Of a stretch of DNA of 13,828 bases, positions 7,027 to 13,828 are shown in pieces; the first letter of the stretch is position 1, and each line of letters begins with the position of its first letter. The notes under the pieces are model-generated. The model saw only the letters and a program-made list of their open reading frames with translations, ran no database searches and was not told the origin of the DNA. The position numbers were made by a program, and so were the translations under genes. Location of the stretch: contig JBBISA010000110.1 of the NCBI GenBank assembly GCA_037441525.1, forward strand, positions 1 through 13,828, written 5' to 3'. This stretch comes from SKVR01 sp037441525 (lineage in GTDB: Bacteria; Bacteroidota; Bacteroidia; Bacteroidales; UBA7960).

Positions 7027-8058
7027 TTAGAGCAGTCCTTGTCTTTTCAAGGCCGCATCGGCTGCATCCCACCCGCTGTCGTAGTCGCCGCTGTCCGGGG
7101 GGGTTGCGCCTCGCGGCATGGTCGTCGAACCGCCGCGTAATGTCTGCATATGTTCCAATTTTCCTGCCAGCCTGCTTCTCTCCGCATCTTTTATCTGCTG
7201 TACATCATTCCGCGCCCTTGTCGCCTTAAACTCGCCGATCGCCCAGATAATATCCTGGGGGTCCGGTGAATCCATCGCCGCATACCGCAGCGCCGGGCTT
7301 TGTCCCTCCGCCCATCGCCAGTAGGCGTCATCCCGCACAATACTGTCAAAATCCTTGTGCTTTTCGACTACTTTGGGCTTAACGTCACGCTCGAACGCTT
7401 CCAGCTTTGCCCGGCGGGCTTCTTCCATCGCGGCCATTTCTCTGGCCCGGTCGCGCTCATCACGCAACTCGGTAATGGTCGATTCGGACGCCGTTACCTT
7501 CTCGATGAGCATGTCAAAAAGCGGCTTCATCTCAGGGTAATCTTCGTAGATTTCCCCCTTGATCTTGTCGAAGTCCTCTTGCGCCTTACCGGCCTTAGCC
7601 GCTTGCTTCTCGACGTCCTGGGCCGTGGCGTCGCCTCGCTCAAAAGCCTCGACCTTCCTCTGGAGGGCGGCGTTTTCCGCTTGCAGCCTGCTAGCATAGC
7701 TCTTGGTATCGTTGAGTGCTTTCTCCATCGACTCAATGTTACCGTAAGTCTTGCTGCGGGCCTCCACCTCGGCGGCTTCCATCCGCGCCTTCCGCTCGCT
7801 TTCCTCCTTCTGCCGCTGCTTTTCCGCTTCGGCCTCTTCCGCCTTCAGCGCCTTCTCCTCGGCGCTAACCGGCGCGTCCTCGTTCTTGACGCCATCGTCC
7901 CATCCGGCGTCGTATTCCGCCGTATCGGCATCATCAGCCGGCGGCGACTTCTCCGCACCGTTTTCCGGGACCTCCTCGTCCTTAACGGCCTCGTTCCATC
8001 CGGCGTCGTATTCCGCCGTCGCCTGGGCCAAAGGATCCGCTGTCTGCTCCATCGTCAT
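7027..8058 (-). CDS. head scaffolding protein
   Basis: A 343-residue, highly charged protein lying between portal and capsid genes, the standard place for scaffold. GGAGG is seven bases before the ATG at 8058. The N-terminal 60 residues are acidic and hold two 32-residue repeats, each starting TAEYDAGW. Residues about 65-260 are Glu/Lys/Ala-rich and read as a long coiled coil (AEAEKQRQKEESERKARMEA, then SYASRLQAENAALQRKVEAF). The C-terminus carries a third, shorter copy, GDYDSGWDAADAALKRQG, ending LL. This makes the copies flank the coiled coil. Scaffolds of podoviruses are typically about this long and leave the head after assembly. There is no protease signature. The scaffold role follows from composition and position, since scaffolds share little sequence. 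Confidence 0.82.
   Translation of the reverse strand: MTMEQTADPLAQATAEYDAGWNEAVKDEEVPENGAEKSPPADDADTAEYDAGWDDGVKNEDAPVSAEEKALKAEEAEAEKQRQKEESERKARMEAAEVEARSKTYGNIESMEKALNDTKSYASRLQAENAALQRKVEAFERGDATAQDVEKQAAKAGKAQEDFDKIKGEIYEDYPEMKPLFDMLIEKVTASESTITELRDERDRAREMAAMEEARRAKLEAFERDVKPKVVEKHKDFDSIVRDDAYWRWAEGQSPALRYAAMDSPDPQDIIWAIGEFKATRARNDVQQIKDAERSRLAGKLEHMQTLRGGSTTMPRGATPPDSGDYDSGWDAADAALKRQGLL
7900..8019. repeat. 24-bp direct repeat in scaffold gene, 96-bp period
   Basis: Identical 24-bp copies lie at 7900-7923 and 7996-8019, starting ccatccggcgtcgtattccg. The period is 96 bp, or 32 codons. They encode the two N-terminal EYDAGW motifs of the scaffold. A diverged third copy encodes the C-terminal DYDSGW near 7064-7087. 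Confidence 0.9.
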
Positions 8059-8112
8059 TTCATTTCCTCCGTGCGGGCCTGCAAAAACAGGTAGCCGCGA
8101 TATATTTCCGGG

Positions 8113-8126
8113 CCGCTTTTGAGCGG
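8113..8126 (-). promoter_or_regulatory. short intergenic hairpin, CCGCT-caaa-AGCGG
   Basis: A perfect 5-bp GC stem with a 4-base loop sits in the 78-bp gap between the small acidic gene and the scaffold. No T-run follows on the transcribed strand, so it does not look like an intrinsic terminator. It might be an RNA stability or processing element; the function is unknown. Confidence 0.3.
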
Positions 8127-8136
8127 TAACCGGTTG

Positions 8137-8331
8137 CTACTCTTCATCCTTGTCTTCATCCGTCAGGATGTATTCAAGATCATCAAGCGCCTTCATAGCG
8201 CCTTGCGCCCTGAAAATCAGGGTCGTGTCCTTCTCCGCGCCGAGAATCGCTTGATATTCATTCTTTTTTTCCGCAAGCAACGTCATTATGTGCCCGTGCA
8301 GCGGTTCGCCCCTATACGCCCCCAGTCCCAT
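8137..8331 (-). CDS. small acidic protein between portal and scaffold, function unknown
   Basis: This 64-residue frame overlaps the end of the portal gene by 20 bases and has GGAGGG five bases before its ATG, so the start looks firm and translation may be coupled to the portal. The sequence is MGLGAYRGEPLHGHIMTLLA followed by a helical stretch KKNEYQAILGAEKDTTL and an acidic end LTDEDKDEE. It has no membrane segment. I do not recognise the family, but small acidic genes between portal and scaffold are common in podovirus-like modules. The position suggests an accessory role in procapsid assembly, which is inference. Confidence 0.65.
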   Translation of the reverse strand: MGLGAYRGEPLHGHIMTLLAEKKNEYQAILGAEKDTTLIFRAQGAMKALDDLEYILTDEDKDEE

Positions 8332-11300
8332 CCGGCCCTCCCTTCCTCTTGGCCTCCGCTATGGCAACCCGGGACTCCTGTCCCGTCACGGCCTGCCGCT
8401 GGCCTACGTCCGGTTCAATGCCGAGATTGGCAAGCACCTGCATCTGCTCGGTGCGCGTCAACAGCGGATAGAGCCTGTCTATATCAACCATCTCCCGCAT
8501 ATCGCGCCTTGATTGCGCCTGTTTGGTAAATTCGGCCATGAGCGCGGCCATCTCCTGCTCCGGCCGCAGCACGTCTTCCGTGTCAAGTAACCTTGCGATA
8601 TTGGTGAGAAGTTTCGTCCTGTCCATGAAGATCGCGTCCTGGGGAGCCGCGGTGACCTGCATAAACTTCATGTAACTTTCCATCTTCAGCTCTTTAGCCA
8701 TCAGGCTGTCGGTGCCGATGGCCTTGATCTTCATCGGCAGCGGCGCAAATCCCGGCTGCATCTCGCTGAACCACTCATAAAAAACCTCGATAATCGGCTC
8801 CAGCCAGAAGTTATCAATGTTCTTAAGAACGGTCTTGATGTTGATGTTTGCCTGGGTCATCAGCATCGCCATTCCGGCGGCGGTGTTATGCGTCAGCGTG
8901 TATCTGTTGCCCACCGCATACAATCCATCTTCGGCATCAACGGTCAGGCATCTCATCTCGCATATATCCACGGGGGTTATGGCTAAAATCCTCTGGCGGT
9001 CTATTTTATTCTTGGGAGTCTGCCATTTTTTTGCTCGCTCGGAAAACCGGAATGGATTATCGATAAGCGAAAAATGCACGTTGTAATAGCATGTGTTTTC
9101 CTTCGCCAGCACTCCGGGATAAGTTCTATGCAAGGTCGGAAACCCGCCAAGGCCCTCTATCAGCTTCACAACGTCATTAATCAGCGCCCCTTCTTTCTGC
9201 GTGAAGATGACAAGGGCGCCTGAATGATGACAACCATCTGAATCCATCAGGCCGCGCAACAAGGCCAGCCTGTCTTCATACGGCGCCAAAAAGTAAGTCT
9301 CGGGAATCCGCTTGCCGCCGTTATCCTGTTTCAGAAGTCCGAGAGATGCAAGTAGGCTGCGCAAAGACCCGTTCGGCTTAAATCTGCCCTCTTCATCTCT
9401 GTTGCCTTCATAACCGCCTATTGAATAGGTTTTTGACTTGCCGCCGTTCTGATGCTTGTCAAGCGTCATGTCCGCGCCATTCTCAACCGCCCAGCATTTT
9501 ACATATTGGACAACATCAACATCCTCATCCCTGATAGTTATGCGGGCGCCGTGCGCGTGCCCGTTCCCAAGCCACAGCCCCAGAATGTAAGGATCAATAG
9601 GCAACTCCGAGGATGAACCAAACCGCGGCCTCTGTATGCGCGGGATGAATATCTCTGTCTTGTGCTTATTAAACTTCTCGTACAAAGCATCGGTGTTAAG
9701 AGTAGAAAAACCGCCGCTGGACGCCTGTTTGGCTGTCTGAATAGTCCATAAATGCTCGCCGCCCGCCTTGATAATATCGCCTGACTGAAATACAATCTCG
9801 TAGGCGCGTTCCGGCAAATGGATTTCATGGGCCTTTGCTACTTTTACGGCTGTTCCTTTACTGCCGATAATACTATCCCCATCCTGTATATCCATGAGCA
9901 ATTTGATGCTTCCGTCGGCCATCGGCACAGCCGTATTCACATCAAGCATCTTGTTCAGAAAACTATCCTGCTCGCCGGAGGTATATTTCGGCAACCCGGT
10001 CTCTTCGTCGGCAAACCGCTCGAACATCTGGACAAGTTCGACAAGGCCGTGGGACACGTCCGCAAAGGACACCGTATCAATGGCCTCGCGGGGGGAGAAA
10101 TTCCCCCGCACATACCAGGTCTTGCCGGGATAGATGGTCAAGTCCTTCGTCTTTTTCGTATTGATCCGATCCAGGTTTATCCCTACCATGCCCGGGCCGG
10201 ACAGGGCCTTGTTGTCGATGATCAGACGCACGGCGGAATTAATGATGCGCTGGGAATCCCTCATCATTTCGGCCACGCCCGTGCCATAGATAACATGGGG
10301 CCGTTTCTTGTACGGGCACACCCAAAAAGGTCTATACCCGAGCGGGTTCACCACGGCCTTGCAGACAATTCCATCCGCCGCCAGCACGACAAGGGCTTCA
10401 ACATCGCCCTCCATATCCGTGCCTTCCGGCAGTTCCGCCCCGGCCTCCTGCAACGTCCGCGCCGGAACAAGCCCCCAAAACTCAAGCACGCTTACCCGTT
10501 TATCCTTATCGCCGTGTTCCCCGGTATAATTATCTCCGAGCTGGACGCGCCTCTGATCATTAGGGTCGGCGGCCGTCGCCCGGCGGGCCGCCTCCAAGAC
10601 GCCTTCGCGGTCATACCCTCCGACGCCGGCCAGTTGCCTGAATTTCTCCGGCAGCATCCTCTGAAAATGTATCTCGCCGATGGCATCCTTGTTCGTCCCG
10701 GCATTGATGTCGGTGTAATACTCCCAGAGAGGCACATGATCCACAACCGGCGTAAGTTCTTCCTGGTACACCGACTCATACGGCTTTAGTTCATTCTCGA
10801 AGCTGCTCAACGGAACGCCGCCCACGGTGCGTACCCGCAAGCTCTGACGGCGACGGTTTTCCAGGATCGGCCCTTTCATAACGCCTGTTCCCAGAATCGC
10901 CATTTCCAGGATACCCGTATCAAGCGTCTCCTCAAGCTCGATGTCGCGGAAATGGTCTTTTAGGTAAGATTTAGCAGTAGCGGCGGCCTTCTTTGCCTCA
11001 TTAACATCAATTCCTAGTTCCTGATAAAAAACAGGGATGGCGTCAAAGGGAATCTGCCCATGTCCGGGGAAAAGAACATCAATAATCTTGGAATGAGCGG
11101 TATGGCATTTCAGGGCGGTCAACTTAACAAAGGCCCTGCTGCGCTGCGCCCGGCCTTCGGTTTTTCGCCATACCGTCCCGGTCTGATATTCGCCGATGAA
11201 ATTAAGCCATAATTCTTCCCAAAGATCCTCCCATGGCTTACGCGCCGTCTTGAACGCCTCAAAAAGGCCGGTGATGTATCGCACAAGACCGCTGCCCTGG

Positions 11301-11359
11301 CCGGCCTCAACATGACCGCTTTGCCGCTCATATTCTGATAAAGGCTGTTGATTTGCCAT
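8312..11359 (-). CDS. portal protein precursor, interrupted by an in-frame intein
   Basis: The 1015-residue precursor holds an intein at residues 471-825; splicing would leave a 660-residue portal. The portal forms the dodecameric ring at the head vertex through which DNA is packaged. Supporting sequence includes YITGLFEAFKTARKPWEDLW at the N-terminus, GTGVMKGPILENRRR at about residues 155-169, PFWVCPYKKRPHVIYGTGVAEMMRD ahead of residue 370, and EETGLPKYTSGEQ just before the intein. Directly after the intein comes TAAGMAMLMTQANINIK. Joined, this gives FLNK/TAAGMAMLM, a stretch I know as conserved in portals. The gene lies between TerL and scaffold. The ribosome binding site is weak (AAGGCGG). 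The intein splits the portal at one of its most conserved points, so splicing should be essential for head assembly. Confidence 0.88.
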   Translation of the reverse strand: MANQQPLSEYERQSGHVEAGQGSGLVRYITGLFEAFKTARKPWEDLWEELWLNFIGEYQTGTVWRKTEGRAQRSRAFVKLTALKCHTAHSKIIDVLFPGHGQIPFDAIPVFYQELGIDVNEAKKAAATAKSYLKDHFRDIELEETLDTGILEMAILGTGVMKGPILENRRRQSLRVRTVGGVPLSSFENELKPYESVYQEELTPVVDHVPLWEYYTDINAGTNKDAIGEIHFQRMLPEKFRQLAGVGGYDREGVLEAARRATAADPNDQRRVQLGDNYTGEHGDKDKRVSVLEFWGLVPARTLQEAGAELPEGTDMEGDVEALVVLAADGIVCKAVVNPLGYRPFWVCPYKKRPHVIYGTGVAEMMRDSQRIINSAVRLIIDNKALSGPGMVGINLDRINTKKTKDLTIYPGKTWYVRGNFSPREAIDTVSFADVSHGLVELVQMFERFADEETGLPKYTSGEQDSFLNKMLDVNTAVPMADGSIKLLMDIQDGDSIIGSKGTAVKVAKAHEIHLPERAYEIVFQSGDIIKAGGEHLWTIQTAKQASSGGFSTLNTDALYEKFNKHKTEIFIPRIQRPRFGSSSELPIDPYILGLWLGNGHAHGARITIRDEDVDVVQYVKCWAVENGADMTLDKHQNGGKSKTYSIGGYEGNRDEEGRFKPNGSLRSLLASLGLLKQDNGGKRIPETYFLAPYEDRLALLRGLMDSDGCHHSGALVIFTQKEGALINDVVKLIEGLGGFPTLHRTYPGVLAKENTCYYNVHFSLIDNPFRFSERAKKWQTPKNKIDRQRILAITPVDICEMRCLTVDAEDGLYAVGNRYTLTHNTAAGMAMLMTQANINIKTVLKNIDNFWLEPIIEVFYEWFSEMQPGFAPLPMKIKAIGTDSLMAKELKMESYMKFMQVTAAPQDAIFMDRTKLLTNIARLLDTEDVLRPEQEMAALMAEFTKQAQSRRDMREMVDIDRLYPLLTRTEQMQVLANLGIEPDVGQRQAVTGQESRVAIAEAKRKGGPDGTGGV
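8885..9949 (-). mobile_element. class 3-type intein with LAGLIDADG homing endonuclease domain
   Basis: The insert is 355 residues, from Met1 (portal residue 471) to Asn355 (825), with Thr as the first downstream portal residue. Block A is MLDVNTAVPMADG, where position 1 is Met in place of Cys, Ser or Ala. Block B has GGEHLW with Trp68; block F has RCLTVDAEDGLYAVG with Cys334; block G ends YTLTHN/T with Thr353, His354, Asn355. Trp in B, Cys in F and Thr in G are the set that defines class 3 inteins, which start splicing from the block F Cys. The endonuclease region has YILGLWLGNG (portal residues 591-600) and LLRGLMDSDG (about 700-709). The first motif has Asn599 where the catalytic acid is expected, so cleavage may be lost. 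Confidence 0.88.
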
Positions 11360-11426
11360 GTTACCGCCTTTTTTCCAGCTATTAGTTTTTTGCTAACACA
11401 TAATTTGCATTTTGCAAGAAATTTTT
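11360..11426 (-). other. AT-rich gap between TerL and portal genes
   Basis: These 67 bases are far richer in A and T than the flanks. On the transcribed strand they contain TTGCA-aaa-TGCAA and TTAG-caaaaaa-CTAA small inverted repeats, then the weak AAGGCGG before the portal ATG. No clear promoter or U-tract terminator is seen. Confidence 0.35.
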
Positions 11427-12842
11427 TTAGTATCCCGCCCAACTATCCAGAGGCGCGTACGCCCGGTCGGCATAAGCCGAGTATTCCTCATAAAAATCAT
11501 CATCTTCCTGCTTGTAGGCCGCGTAAGGCTGGGCGAACGTCATAATACAGGCATCGGCAATGTTCGGAGACATCAATCTTCGCTTCTTCATCTGATCCTT
11601 GCTCTCGACGACAATTCTCCCATCCGACAGGTAATCAATAAAAGGCCCGGTGAGTTCGCCAAGTAAATCGCCGTCCTCATTGTCCCACAGTCGGCCTCGT
11701 TTCATCTCCAGCCAATCGCGCATGTGTCCCCAGAGTTCATCCCGCAACCGCCGGTATTCCCTGCCGTTGATGGCCGGCGACTCGGCCACATTAACCGGAA
11801 TTACCGGGAACCCCAGCTCATAAAGGCGGTCATAGACCCCGGCGCCAAGACCAATAACATCCACAAATATATGCCGGGGCTTTTCCTTGTTGGCGGCCCG
11901 CGCCACAAATCCGGTCACCTCCATCGTGTTCTTGTTCTTGAGAACATCATACTCCTTAAACTCATCGCCCTGGCGTCTTGCCAACACGGTATAATCATCG
12001 CCATAACGCGCCACGTCCAGGCCGAACACCAGCGGATGTTCATCCTGAGGCGGTATCTCACGCACCAACGCCTCTTCCACCCAGGAGTACGGAATAAAAG
12101 TATCTTCCGAATGCAACGGAAACAAACCCAGCACCCGAACCCGGTAAATGTTCGACTCCAGTCCAAACCTCTTCTCAATGCGTTTTATAAAACGCTCGGG
12201 CACTAGCGGCGAATCAAGACAAGACCATTGCAACCGATGATAAAGATCCTTCAGCCGGTGGTGAGAATCAAAAAACGCCCCCTCCCGGCGAGTCGGGTTC
12301 CCGCACAGGAGCATCTTGGTCTCAATCTTACCATGTGCGCCTTCCAATACCTCGTATGACGAATCAAGAACACCGGAAGCCTCATCAACCACAATCGACA
12401 CATAATCAGCGTGAAACCCCTGCAAAGCCTCTGGATTTTCCTTCGTCGCCGTCCGGGCAACGGCAAACCACTCCTCCGGGTGCGCCTTGTGAAAAAACTT
12501 CTCCTTCGTCCACTGAAACTGCTCCCGAAAAGCCGGCTGCATCTTCCGATGCCATTTCGACAACTCCGCCCATAAAACATCATAAAGCTGATGCTTAGTC
12601 GGCGCAGTACACGGCACCTTCGGAAAAGGACGGCAATTCATATAATGCAGCACGTCCCACGACTGCACACTACTCTTGCCGCAACCATGACCCGACGTAA
12701 TGCTTACCGCGTCATGCCTGTCCAACGCCCTTAATGCATCTCCCTGCTGGTCAGTCGGAGTCTCGCCAATCACATACTTCACAAAATCAACGCGATTGTC
12801 CCACAACTCATTTATGGCGCTCGTTATAATCTCAACGCCCAT
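11427..12842 (-). CDS. terL: large terminase subunit (TerL)
   Basis: This 471-residue packaging motor has both enzyme halves. The ATPase shows a Q motif (TDQQ, 30-33), Walker A SGHGCGKSS (50-58), Walker B VSIVVDE (148-154, Asp153/Glu154) and motif III LLCGNP (178-183). The nuclease is RNase H-like with GLDVARYGDD (Asp276), FVDVIGLGAG (Asp328) and IADAC (Asp430) as likely metal ligands. All key residues appear intact. The C-terminal tail is rich in Asp, Glu and Tyr (EDDDFYEEYSAYADRAY). Its start overlaps the end of the small terminase gene by 11 bases, a typical coupled pair. It would act at the portal, translocating and cutting the concatemer. Length is normal for the family. No intein interrupts it, unlike the portal. 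Confidence 0.93.
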   Translation of the reverse strand: MGVEIITSAINELWDNRVDFVKYVIGETPTDQQGDALRALDRHDAVSITSGHGCGKSSVQSWDVLHYMNCRPFPKVPCTAPTKHQLYDVLWAELSKWHRKMQPAFREQFQWTKEKFFHKAHPEEWFAVARTATKENPEALQGFHADYVSIVVDEASGVLDSSYEVLEGAHGKIETKMLLCGNPTRREGAFFDSHHRLKDLYHRLQWSCLDSPLVPERFIKRIEKRFGLESNIYRVRVLGLFPLHSEDTFIPYSWVEEALVREIPPQDEHPLVFGLDVARYGDDYTVLARRQGDEFKEYDVLKNKNTMEVTGFVARAANKEKPRHIFVDVIGLGAGVYDRLYELGFPVIPVNVAESPAINGREYRRLRDELWGHMRDWLEMKRGRLWDNEDGDLLGELTGPFIDYLSDGRIVVESKDQMKKRRLMSPNIADACIMTFAQPYAAYKQEDDDFYEEYSAYADRAYAPLDSWAGY

Positions 12843-13293
12843 TTACCGCCCCAACCAACTCCCCAATCTCCTTCAACTTCCCCGACTCCCTGGCCTTCCG
12901 ACGCTGCTTCTCAATCTCCATCAACGCATCCCGCAAACCAGTTCCCGCATCCTTGCCACGCTCATGACCCGCATCACGCTTATCAGCCAACACCTTATCC
13001 AACGTCAGCTCCTTCAAAACCTTCGCCGCCTTCACCCTCACATCATGTGACACCTTAACACCCACAATGTCACCACGATTAGTCACACGCTGCTCTTCCT
13101 CACCTCGACCCTCAACCAAATCCAACAAATACACATACATCACACCATATGCCTGCTTCGACCTGTCCGCTAACTCAGACAAAAAAACCGGATCACTCGC
13201 CAATAACTCATTAACCACCCGACGCTTATCTCTCGATCCAGCAGGACGACCACGCTTCCGAACCGCAACCCCACCAACAACCTCTCCTCCCAT
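12832..13293 (-). CDS. terS: probable small terminase subunit (TerS)
   Basis: The 153-residue protein starts at 13293 with GGAGG six bases upstream. Residues 12-25 (RKRGRPAGSRDKRR) are a basic, AT-hook-like DNA-binding stretch. A helical body follows (VNELLASDPVFLSELADRSKQA, then DVRVKAAKVLKELTLDKVLA), then a charged Lys/Arg/Glu-rich tail (EIEKQRRKARESGKLKEIG). Small terminases are ring-forming proteins that recognise the packaging site and regulate TerL. They share little sequence, so the call rests on the 11-base overlap with TerL, the size and the charge pattern. The gene is strikingly C-poor on its coding strand compared with the portal and capsid genes. A plain DNA-binding protein of other role is the main alternative. 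Confidence 0.7.
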   Translation of the reverse strand: MGGEVVGGVAVRKRGRPAGSRDKRRVVNELLASDPVFLSELADRSKQAYGVMYVYLLDLVEGRGEEEQRVTNRGDIVGVKVSHDVRVKAAKVLKELTLDKVLADKRDAGHERGKDAGTGLRDALMEIEKQRRKARESGKLKEIGELVGAVNGR

Positions 13294-13377
13294 ACCTCAC
13301 CTCCATCACACCAGCATTATACACACCATTAGTAACACCAAAACAAACCATGTCAACCACTTTTCCCATATGCGTAA
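13294..13377 (-). promoter_or_regulatory. putative promoter region for the terminase operon
   Basis: On the transcribed strand a perfect TTGACA (13351-13356) and a perfect TATAAT (13316-13321) occur in an AT-rich island, but they are 29 bases apart, too far for one promoter. TTGACA has ACTAAT 17 bases downstream (13328-13333), a weaker -10. TATAAT has only a T-rich poor -35. Either would place the start just ahead of the GGAGG of the small terminase gene. No operator is evident. Confidence 0.55.
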
Positions 13378-13401
13378 TTTTCCGGGGATTTTTTCAACAA
13401 C

Positions 13402-13436
13402 AAAAAACCCGCACAGGCGATGGCAAATATCGCGGG
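13402..13436 (-). terminator. putative intrinsic terminator upstream of the terminase promoter
   Basis: On the minus strand CCCGC pairs with GCGGG (13432-13436 with 13408-13412), with an inner GAT/ATC stem in the loop. TTTTTT (13402-13407) follows directly. This would stop transcription entering from the right and insulate the terminase operon. The stem is short and bulged, so strength is uncertain. Confidence 0.5.
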
Positions 13437-13519
13437 GGGGGAGGACTCCCAAGGCCCCTAGGGGGCGGGGGGGGGAGCGCGGAGAGGACCGCCATCCCTA
13501 GATTCCTTGGGCCGCGCCC

Positions 13520-13564
13520 CTGGAGGCCACGGCCCTGGAGGCCACGGCCCTGGAGGCCACGGCC
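13520..13564. repeat. 15-bp tandem repeat, three perfect copies
   Basis: The unit is ctggaggccacggcc, repeated at 13520-13534, 13535-13549 and 13550-13564, followed by a partial copy. The period of 15 makes a PWPPG repeat on the minus strand and RPRPW-like on the plus strand, neither in a credible gene. Confidence 0.92.
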
Positions 13565-13705
13565 CCTGGCCCGACCTCCGGCGACAGAACCCGGCCTTGG
13601 AACCAGGCGACAGGCCCTGACCTGGGCACCTACTGATACATAGTCGGTTGGCCACCCGCCGGGGAATCAATGATGTCATGGCCGGTCAGCTCCCGCCTCC
13701 GTCCA

Positions 13706-13787
13706 GGTGACGGGAGAGGTGACGGGAGAGGATCAGACCTCGGTAGACCAGGAGGAGGATCGGGATCTGGAAGGGAGGAGGAGGATC
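13706..13787. repeat. short purine-rich repeats near the right edge
   Basis: A 12-bp unit ggtgacgggaga repeats twice (13706-13717 and 13718-13729). A separate 11-bp ggaggaggatc occurs at 13751-13761 and 13777-13787. The + strand here is strongly purine-rich. Confidence 0.8.
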
Positions 13788-13828
13788 ACATCCGGGCAGA
13801 CCTGCCGGGTCGATCTTACCCACCCCAG

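Larger units (their letters stand above)
13437..13828. other. G-rich, repeat-rich stretch without a convincing gene
   Basis: About 390 bases run from G-tracts and a CCCCTAGGGG palindrome (13456-13465) through a 15-bp tandem array and purine-rich repeats to the edge. Frames here encode only low-complexity Pro/Gly/Arg or Gly/Asp/Glu protein. It could hold a packaging-initiation or regulatory region, or be an untranslated spacer; the sequence alone does not decide. Confidence 0.5.

Noticed and set aside
7300..8094. Long plus-strand frame of 264 codons
   Set aside because: It is antisense to the scaffold gene. Its Leu/Arg-rich content is what the coiled-coil codons produce on the other strand, and the scaffold frame has the ribosome site and position.
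8885..9949. Reading the insert in the portal gene as a group I intron or a separate homing endonuclease gene
   Set aside because: The frame stays open through both junctions and intein blocks A, B, F and G are present, so a protein-level element explains it fully.
9818..10789. Plus-strand frame of 323 codons opposite the portal gene
   Set aside because: The opposite frame shows clear portal and intein motifs. The plus-strand product shows no recognisable domain.
13458..13679. Minus-strand frame rich in Pro, Trp and Gly (PWPPG repeats)
   Set aside because: It is created by the 15-bp tandem repeat and G-tracts, has no ribosome binding site of note and has a composition unlike any other gene here.
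13670..13828. Plus-strand frame of 53 codons starting ATGATG and open to the right edge
   Set aside because: The product is low-complexity Gly/Arg/Asp/Glu from purine-rich repeats, and no ribosome binding site precedes it. It could only be judged with sequence beyond the edge.
1..13828. tRNA genes, CRISPR arrays, insertion sequences and integrase attachment sites
   Set aside because: I saw no cloverleaf, no regularly spaced repeat-spacer pattern, no transposase and no integrase gene; only in-gene and right-edge repeats are present.

Overview
The window is the packaging, head and tail-connector module of a tailed, podovirus-like phage or prophage. Every convincing gene lies on the minus strand, so it reads from right to left. 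The order is small terminase, large terminase, portal, a small acidic protein, scaffold, N4-gp56-type major capsid protein, a run of small virion genes, an SU10/P22-type adaptor, a large probable nozzle protein, and a tail fibre cut by the left edge. Genes are packed with overlaps or gaps of a few bases, and most have a clear AGGAGG-type ribosome binding site. That suggests a Gram-negative or other bacterium using canonical Shine-Dalgarno starts. GC content is moderately high. The host cannot be named from the sequence. No integrase, lysis, replication, host, tRNA or CRISPR feature is visible, so it is unclear whether this is a free phage or a prophage.

Right edge (13294-13828): a non-coding, repeat-rich, G-rich stretch, then a probable leftward terminator, an AT-rich promoter region and the terminase genes. 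The strand skew flips sharply here. The + strand is strongly G-poor across the terminase genes (about 12340-13370) and G-rich beyond about 13430.

Middle (5409-12842): TerL carries intact ATPase and nuclease motifs. The portal gene is interrupted in frame by a 355-residue intein, leaving a 660-residue mature portal. The intein has the hallmarks of class 3: Met rather than Cys/Ser/Ala at position 1, plus the Trp/Cys/Thr set in blocks B, F and G. It includes a LAGLIDADG endonuclease domain whose first motif has Asn where the catalytic acid is expected. The scaffold has YDxGW repeats at both ends. A 12-bp hairpin overlaps the ribosome binding site of the capsid gene.

Left (1-5408): a G-tract, hairpin-bearing gap separates the head genes from small virion genes. 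One of these is a 304-residue protein made of two tandem copies of a domain of about 150 residues, with blocks still identical in DNA. The adaptor, nozzle and tail fibre genes follow. Together the genes would cut and package DNA (TerS/TerL), build the procapsid (portal, scaffold, capsid) and attach a short tail. The least ordinary item is the class 3 intein in a portal protein; no wholly new defence or mobile system is evident.
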